Source: Bryum argenteum (taxonomy: Eukaryota; Streptophyta; Bryopsida; Bryales; Bryaceae). Taken from it: a stretch of 64,000 bases of DNA. Below, piece after piece: positions 56,121-64,000 of the stretch (positions are counted from its first letter, which is position 1; the number at the start of each line of letters is the position of its first letter). Both the position numbers and the translations under genes were made by a program. A model generated the notes under the pieces. That model worked only from the letters and a program-made list of their open reading frames with translations. It had not been told where the DNA came from and did not search any database. The DNA is taken from the NCBI GenBank assembly GCA_037043015.1, contig CM073325.1, forward strand, positions 14,735,001 through 14,799,000, given 5' to 3'.

Positions 56121-57603
56121 TTAGATCGAAGCATAAGCAAGAGGAATTACGCCTTGGAGGCCACAATCAAGCTCCGGACCGGGATCCTGCAGACCGAAGT
56201 AGCCATTGAGGAAGTAGAGGTAGTGGGAAATGCGAGACTGCATGCGAGGGTCGTCGCCATGGCCGCACTCCACATCACCAGTCTTGATGTTGATGGTCAT
56301 TCCGAAGCCAGGTTTGCGGGAAGCAAGCGTGTCCTCCTTCTTGGGCACCCACTTGTTGGTCATGATCTCGTGAGGTGATGGCCTCGTCTTGGCCGGCGTC
56401 ATCCAGTACCAAATGGCTGCTTGCCATGCGATGGTCTCGTTGGTTGACAGCAGGTCGGGGTGTTTTAACAGATCCTGCTTCAATGCCACTCCTGTTGGCC
56501 CGTAGTTGTAATTCCTGGCAACACACGCACACACACACGGTTATTTTTATAGAAAAATTCAGTGATCTCCTTACGAAATGATTCGAGATACGTACCAGTA
56601 GAGAGGGAAGGCTCCCCGTCCGTAGTAGCCCGCGCCTGGCGCACATGGGTATAGCAAATCCTCAGTCTTGCAGTAATCCTTCTCGGGTGCCATCTCTTGG
56701 TTGTAGCACAGTCCCCATGCGTAAGGACCGTCCTTGGCTCCACTCCACCCACCTGCACATTTCCCATTTTCAATGATGCACTCTGGCCTCTGACATCAAC
56801 CTTGATAACTGTAAACTTCTAGAGGCTCCGAAGACATATACTACTGTTGTCCACGCATATGTTGATGAATGACCAAATAATACTGATGTTACAGCTTATT
56901 AGGGTTTCAAACGCTATTCCAGTGACACCTCCTTCTGCTCAATTTCTACTCAATAAAACATACACAGCGTGTTATCTACGCAGCACTTCGGGCTACATAC
57001 AGTGCAAGAGGCCCGGGACACGGCAAGCTGAGAGAATCCTATCGAAATGTGCATTTAATGTCCAGGGTGTCTTCTGAGCGGTGATTTCTCTTTGCTAACA
57101 GGCACAGATCTATCTGTACAGTATCGAGAAACTGCAGTTTCAAGTGAAACCTTTTGAAAATGAGGATAAGGTCCGCAAAGGACTCTAAGTTAACACAATG
57201 TAGAAACTTTAGCAACGAGAGTGGGTTCATGGAAGACATACAGCAGATTTTAAGCAAGGGTACACTTACACGAGGTCTCGTGGGCTACATGGGCGAAGAA
57301 GGCGGCGAGCTCGCGTTTCTGCACGTCATCGCCACCCACGGAGCCAAAGCCTTGCTTCTCGTACAGCTTAGCTGCACCGATGAAGCCGTCGTAGGTCCAG
57401 AAATTCTGCGCGTGGGAGACGCGGTCATTGCGGTGGTTGAACATGGCCTCGAACATGTCCGCGGTGAAGAGCTCCTCCACCGTGCGATTGCATCCCTTCT
57501 CCTTGAAGTCCTTCTCGCACACCAGCGCTTGGCTCCCATGCAGCATTGTCGCCACCAGCACCACCGCCATGGCTAACGCCGCCATACCTGATCCCCTCGC
57601 CAT
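56121..57603 (-). CDS. GH19 chitinase-like protein, CTL1 type
   Basis: My exons, read on the minus strand, are 57603-57270, 56752-56596 and 56514-56121 with GT-AG borders, giving 885 nt and 294 residues. The signal peptide is about 1-26 (MAALAMAVVLVATML...GSQA). There is no chitin-binding or hinge domain. The catalytic domain begins near residue 40. AHVAHETSCGWSG places the first catalytic glutamate at E109, and LCYNQEMAP the second at E131. GRGAFPLYWNYNYGPTG (157-173) follows the CTL1-type GRGALPVYWNYNYG rather than the enzyme-type GRGPIQxSW. KPGFGMTINI and SHYLYFLNGYFG also match. Arabidopsis CTL1/POM1 acts in cellulose assembly in the wall and has lost the first glutamate. Here it is retained, so hydrolytic activity is possible. 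The gene next upstream is a KOR-type cellulase on the same strand. Confidence 0.9.
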
Positions 57604-58754
57604 AGCTGCGAACTTGCTGCTCTCTCCTCCTGCTCCTTAGTGATAGAAGTAGAAGGCACAGGAGCTGCCAAGGAACGAAAAGCCGGTGGACTGATTGCAG
57701 CTGCTGTCACTCCTTCGATGTGTCAGACGTGTGGGGTCTGTAATAATGCACTCCCCAAAGCGAAACCACCCCCTTCCCCACCCCCTGTTTCCATGCCCTG
57801 TATGATGATACCATTACTCCTTTGCATTGATGGCTCTAGTCCTAGGACTTCACTCTTTCTGATGGTTGATTTCGATTGACCGCAAGGTAGCGCAGTACAA
57901 AACCCTATCACATACAGCAGAGTAAATTATGTAGTAGAGCAAATGAACTTGAAGCTGTCGTCTATGTGTACTGTACAAACAATGTACATACACGAGATGC
58001 ATAAGGCTTTCATATGAGAGCAAATACAATCTCATAGCTGTACGATACATAAAGATCAAACTTTTGGAGGATACATACAAAGTGTAACCCGTTTTTAATT
58101 CGATTCCTGAGACCAAAGATGATGTTGTGCGACTTATTTTCATATTTGTAACGTAGAAGTTACTCAGTTATTAGAATGGAATGTACTGGAGACTGCATGT
58201 ACAGTACATCACACTGGTAACTGGAGTACATGAGTCCTAGAATCAATCAATGTGGAATCAATCATGTACATATACTGCTCATATTTGGGTGTATTAAATT
58301 GCAAGGAGAATATTTAAGTGTAAGTGAAGATATTAAGTCAGGCTTTTGAGAAATGGCCAGTATTTCTGGTGCTTGTACTTGTAAAGGAGAGCCTCGCTTG
58401 TGGGGACCAGAAAATTGGCTTTCCAATGAAGCTGGCCAGCCAGCAGGCTGCATTATATGGTGTCTGAGGCCTTTCCCTACATGATTTCCTTTCGCTGCTC
58501 TCTTCGAATATTCATCAATAATGACTTGCATGCCTTTAAAGACCGCACAGAATCTCCCACAAACTAATGATAGGAAAACAAATATCCATCAAACACATTC
58601 TGTTCTGGTAACCAACAAAATGTGCATTGGGACACAAGGTGTGAAAAAAGAGAGGTTTACATCCATATTTCTGTACACGAAAAGCCTAATTCCCAAAATT
58701 TTGTAACTCAACCACGAAAACTCTCAATCTCGCAGTTTCGTGACAGTGATTTGG
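57604..58754. other. GH19 promoter and GH9 3' flank
   Basis: No gene is seen. The left part is the GH19 5' flank and leader (pyrimidine-rich CTGCTCTCTCCTCCTGCTCC just upstream of the ATG), and the right part is the GH9 3' UTR and flank. Confidence 0.55.
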
Positions 58755-61078
<2,324 letters not shown>

Positions 61079-62319
61079 GTTGCACACACCCGCAAGAGCA
61101 ATGGACGTTTTTCAAATGCGCGCTCCCCACCTACATTGTCAATTCGGCGTGGTCAAAGAACCCTTCCTTTGCACGTGCGAGCTGGGGGGGCGCGGGGAGG
61201 AAGGGTAGGCTGTCCACACCGCCATAAAAAACCTTAAAACTCGTATGCAGCTACACCACCCGTTCCATTGCGTACGCTGTTCCTGTCAATTGTCAAGCTT
61301 CCAAACCACACTCGTGATGTCCACGGAGCATAAAAGCACGTCCTTGGCAGCATTGCAAGTCTGGCTTCAACTACGTACCAAGATGATCAGCTGAAATGAG
61401 CCCACAAAATTGGACTGCAGCGCATGCATGAACACCAGTGGAGCTCGATCGTAGCTCGTCATGGACTGTTCATGAAATTAAGACGAGGCTTCACTCCCCA
61501 GCAAGGAAGCTCGCGCGCTTGCGATCGTTTTGCAGACTTACGAATCACCGTCATCATCAACGTTCTGGGGCCTCTGACATGGATTTCCAGGTGATTCAGG
61601 CTCCCTTCAGACAGTGTGTTGTACTGCAGTACATAAGCCTGGAGGTGGAGGTGGAGGCTGGCCAAGTCAGATCAAGTAGGCCATACTCTCCAGGTATTTG
61701 TCCCACTTTTGTACAAAATCTTGGCATCAGCTCGCACGGATGGACCAAAATCGCTTGCTCTTGCGCCAGATTTCAGTTTAGAGAGTACAAAGGGTTGAAT
61801 TTCTGTTGCATATGTTTATCTGAAAACTCGGGGAGTGTCATTAGGCAGTGTATTCTTGAAGGAATTATACGCTAGTATGAAAGGTACGCATAAATTGAAG
61901 AGAACTACGCTGAAGTTAACACAAAGAGCTTACATATGGATGTCTACCTATTACTAAGAGGCAACTTTGAGTTACGTTTGTTGTTTTCTAGATTATAGTT
62001 CTTTGTTATACCAAGTTGACCCGTGAGCGACCCTGTGTAGGTTTGATATAGAAACACAATCCCTTCTGACGAGTCATTAATGTCAGTGAAGGTACCTCCT
62101 ACAGAAACCTGTGTTTTTCGGAGCTTGGAATGCTTCACAAACATAAAAATTATCTTGGAGTCATTATATAAAACATTGTGAGTCTCAAGTCTTTCAAGAG
62201 CACATGTCATGAGCTCAAGACCTTTGAGTAAAGCTGAGTTTTTGATGTTTTTAGCTCATCGCATGATCTGCACCTCAAAGATATATCTACACGGGCATAC
62301 AAAGGAAGCAAATCTTGTA
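61079..62319. other. GH9 5' flank and gene-free spacer
   Basis: No supported gene. It contains the promoter and leader of the GH9 gene, with an AT-rich CATAAAAAACC near 61222. An open stretch at 61438-61875 has no recognised motif. Confidence 0.5.
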
Positions 62320-62431
62320 CAATTTTACTCAAGCCACTAGGTGATAACAATTTTATTCAAACCACTAGGTGATAACAATTCTACTCAAGCCAGTAGGTGA
62401 TAACAATTCCACTCAGGCCACTAGGTGAAAA
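62320..62431 (+). repeat. 28-bp tandem repeat, 4 copies
   Basis: Four consecutive 28-bp units of the type CAATTTTACTCAAGCCACTAGGTGATAA. Units two to four differ at 2-5 positions. Confidence 0.9.
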
Positions 62432-62470
62432 AATGGCATCTTAAACTGGGCAATGACCTAATCGAATTAA

Positions 62471-62542
62471 CCCTAGAAAGCCCACACTTGTCAAATTACA
62501 CTGAAATTCAAACCGTTTTGGCTTGCTTGGGCGTTTGGGGGT
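62471..62542. mobile_element. minimal TTAA-type MITE remnant
   Basis: TTAA (62467-62470) then CCCTAGAAAGCCCA; 72 bp later TGGGCGTTTGGGGG followed by TCAA. The ends match imperfectly (10 of 14) as inverted repeats, and the right TTAA has changed to TCAA. It is probably an internally deleted, decayed copy. Confidence 0.45.
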
Positions 62543-62754
62543 CAAAGAAGAGTTTAGTTTATCTCTAAGAGGATTTCAATACATGATTACCATGAGCCTC
62601 CATATGCATTCCAGCCCTTATATAATTTTGTAACATTAAAAGGTAATCTAATGGATGCTCATGATAGTATACTATGCAGTGTGATAAGTAAAAACGCTTT
62701 CTTTTTCAACAAAATATTTGTCACTATAATCTTTGTGCATTTGGCATATATACG

Positions 62755-63833
62755 GTATAGTAAGATAGAATGACATTTTTGAATTTGCAGTGAGAAAAAA
62801 TTCATTACTTCCAACTTTGAAAGCCTCCTAAGAGCTTAAAAATTGGCATTTTACTACAAATTTTTACACAAGACTTGTCTTTAATTTACTTACATGTATG
62901 CCAATTTTCAAGGCTAAAAGATACATTGAAAAAAATTTACTCAAAATCTATCAATTGTTGAAACTTTTTCACTACTGCCAACTTTGACACCCTCCAAAAG
63001 ATCAAGTTTTTTTTTTTTAATTTATTTTTTTGCCATGAAATTCTTGGAACAAAAATCTCGTTGGGTTCGTACCATATGATAAAAATTTCAAGGCAAAAAG
63101 ATTAATACATATAAAGAAATCCGCAATCTACCAACATGTGTAGGTTCGGGAAACAATGGGGGAAAGGATTTCATTGCCATCAAATTTGACACCCCTCTTA
63201 ACGGTTGTGAATTTTTCTTTTTTTGTATAAATCATTTGACCTTGGAATTTGGCATGAGTGTTGTTATCATAAAGAGCATGTTGTGCTAAAAGTTTCATGG
63301 TCAATATATTCATACAAAAAAAATATTTTCAACCAATGAGATGGTGTCAAAGCTCGTAAGCAATTATTTCCCACTATTTCCCACTATTACACATGTAACT
63401 GGTAGATTGTGGATGTCTTTTTTTGGATAAATCTTTTGGCCTTGAAATTTCATCATATGTAATAAACCTATGAAGATTTTTTTTTGAAGAATTTTATGGC
63501 AAAAAAAAAAAAAAAAAAAAAAGAAAGAAAAAAGAAGAAGAAAAAAGAAGAAAAAAAACTCAATCTTTGGGACGTTGTCATTTTGTCAAAGTTGGCAGGA
63601 GTGAAAAAATTTCCACACCTACCAATGTTGGTAAATTTTGAATAACCTTTTTTCAATGAATCTTTTCGCCTTGGAATTTGGCGCACATGTAAGTAACCTA
63701 AAGGAGTCTTTGGTAAAACTTTTGTAGTAAAATACTAATTTTTGAGCTCTCATGAGGCTTTCAAAGTTGGCAGCAATAAAAAAATTCTCACTGCAAATTC
63801 AGAAACACCATTCTGTCTTGGACCCTACTATAC
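62755..63833. repeat. 1.08-kb long-arm inverted repeat (foldback structure)
   Basis: The sequence from GTATAGTAAGATAGAATG (62755) rightward matches the complement of the sequence ending at 63833 (GTATAGTAGGG on the minus strand) through almost the whole length, meeting near 63290. Paired landmarks include GAATTTGCAGTGAG, CCAACTTTGAAAGCCTC, ATTTCAAGGC/AAAAGATT, CAATCTACCA, TTTGACACC and the GCATG near the centre. The arms are diverged, and each consists of about three related units of roughly 185 bp containing an AACTTTGA...CC core. No coding capacity. Confidence 0.85.
63501..63558 (+). repeat. poly(A)/AAG low-complexity run
   Basis: A run of more than 20 A followed by AAG-type repeats, inside the right arm of the palindrome. 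The left arm has the matching T run near 63010-63030. Confidence 0.9.
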
Positions 63834-63915
63834 ATCAAAAAGTCATTGTTTTTGAGAATATATCTCCTTCCAATTGTAGCTCCATAAGTAGCTTCAAGAT
63901 CATACTTGGATATTA

Positions 63916-63954
63916 GAATAATAATAATAATAATAAATAAATAAATAAATAAAT
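63916..63954 (+). repeat. AAT/AAAT microsatellite
   Basis: AATAATAATAATAATAA passing into AATAAATAAATAAATAAAT. Confidence 0.9.
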
Positions 63955-64000
63955 TTAAAAAAACGGTAAATACCAAGGGCAATAATATAAGCTATAAAAA

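Noticed and set aside
61438..61875. 145-codon plus-strand ORF upstream of the GH9 gene
   Set aside because: No domain, no conserved motif and atypical composition; treated as chance open frame.

Overview
The window looks like nuclear DNA from a moss, most probably Physcomitrium (Physcomitrella) patens. The grounds are plant-only gene families, short GT-AG introns, very AT-rich repeat-laden spacers, a bryophyte-type jasmonate co-receptor pocket, and a tandem array of early light-induced proteins. The species name is inference; no database search was possible.

Layout. 1-5.8 kb: AT-rich sequence with no recognisable gene. 5.9-26.6 kb: eight intronless ELIP genes in tandem, all on the minus strand. 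Each has a conserved promoter module (TATA box, a GGCATGTGGCAG box and, in six copies, an ACGTGG/G-box core) and a conserved 3' flank. Seven of the spacers also carry a decayed copy of an unidentified companion sequence. A promoter without a gene at about 11.25 kb marks a lost ninth unit. 27.0-43.8 kb: one large multi-exon gene (minus) for the catalytic subunit of DNA polymerase epsilon, with exonuclease, polymerase, Fe-S and C-terminal zinc motifs all visible. 43.8-45.6 kb: a divergent intergenic region with two consensus E2F sites. 45.6-47.8 kb: a three-exon COI1 F-box/LRR gene (plus). 47.8-54 kb: repeat-rich DNA with a small S-protein-homolog-like ORF, a minisatellite, a C-rich G-quadruplex-prone tract and TTAA-flanked MITEs. 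54.5-55.5 kb: a LURP-one-related (tubby-like) gene (plus). 56.1-57.6 kb: a CTL1-like GH19 gene (minus, three exons). 58.8-61.1 kb: a membrane-anchored KORRIGAN-type GH9 endoglucanase (minus, six exons). 61.2-64 kb: AT-rich DNA with a tandem repeat and a 1.1 kb long-arm palindrome.

Functionally the window holds a photoprotection/desiccation gene array, a replication gene, a hormone receptor, and two neighbouring wall genes whose Arabidopsis relatives (CTL1/POM1 and KOR1) are both needed for cellulose deposition. The least conventional features are a family of TTAA-flanked, CCCCTAAACG-ended small elements resembling piggyBac-type MITEs, the repeatedly co-duplicated decayed sequence inside the ELIP array, and the long palindrome at the right end. 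Splice sites for the COI1, GH19 and GH9 genes were placed by hand and give in-frame proteins of 574, 294 and 536 residues. The polymerase gene is given as a span because its many exons were not all resolved.
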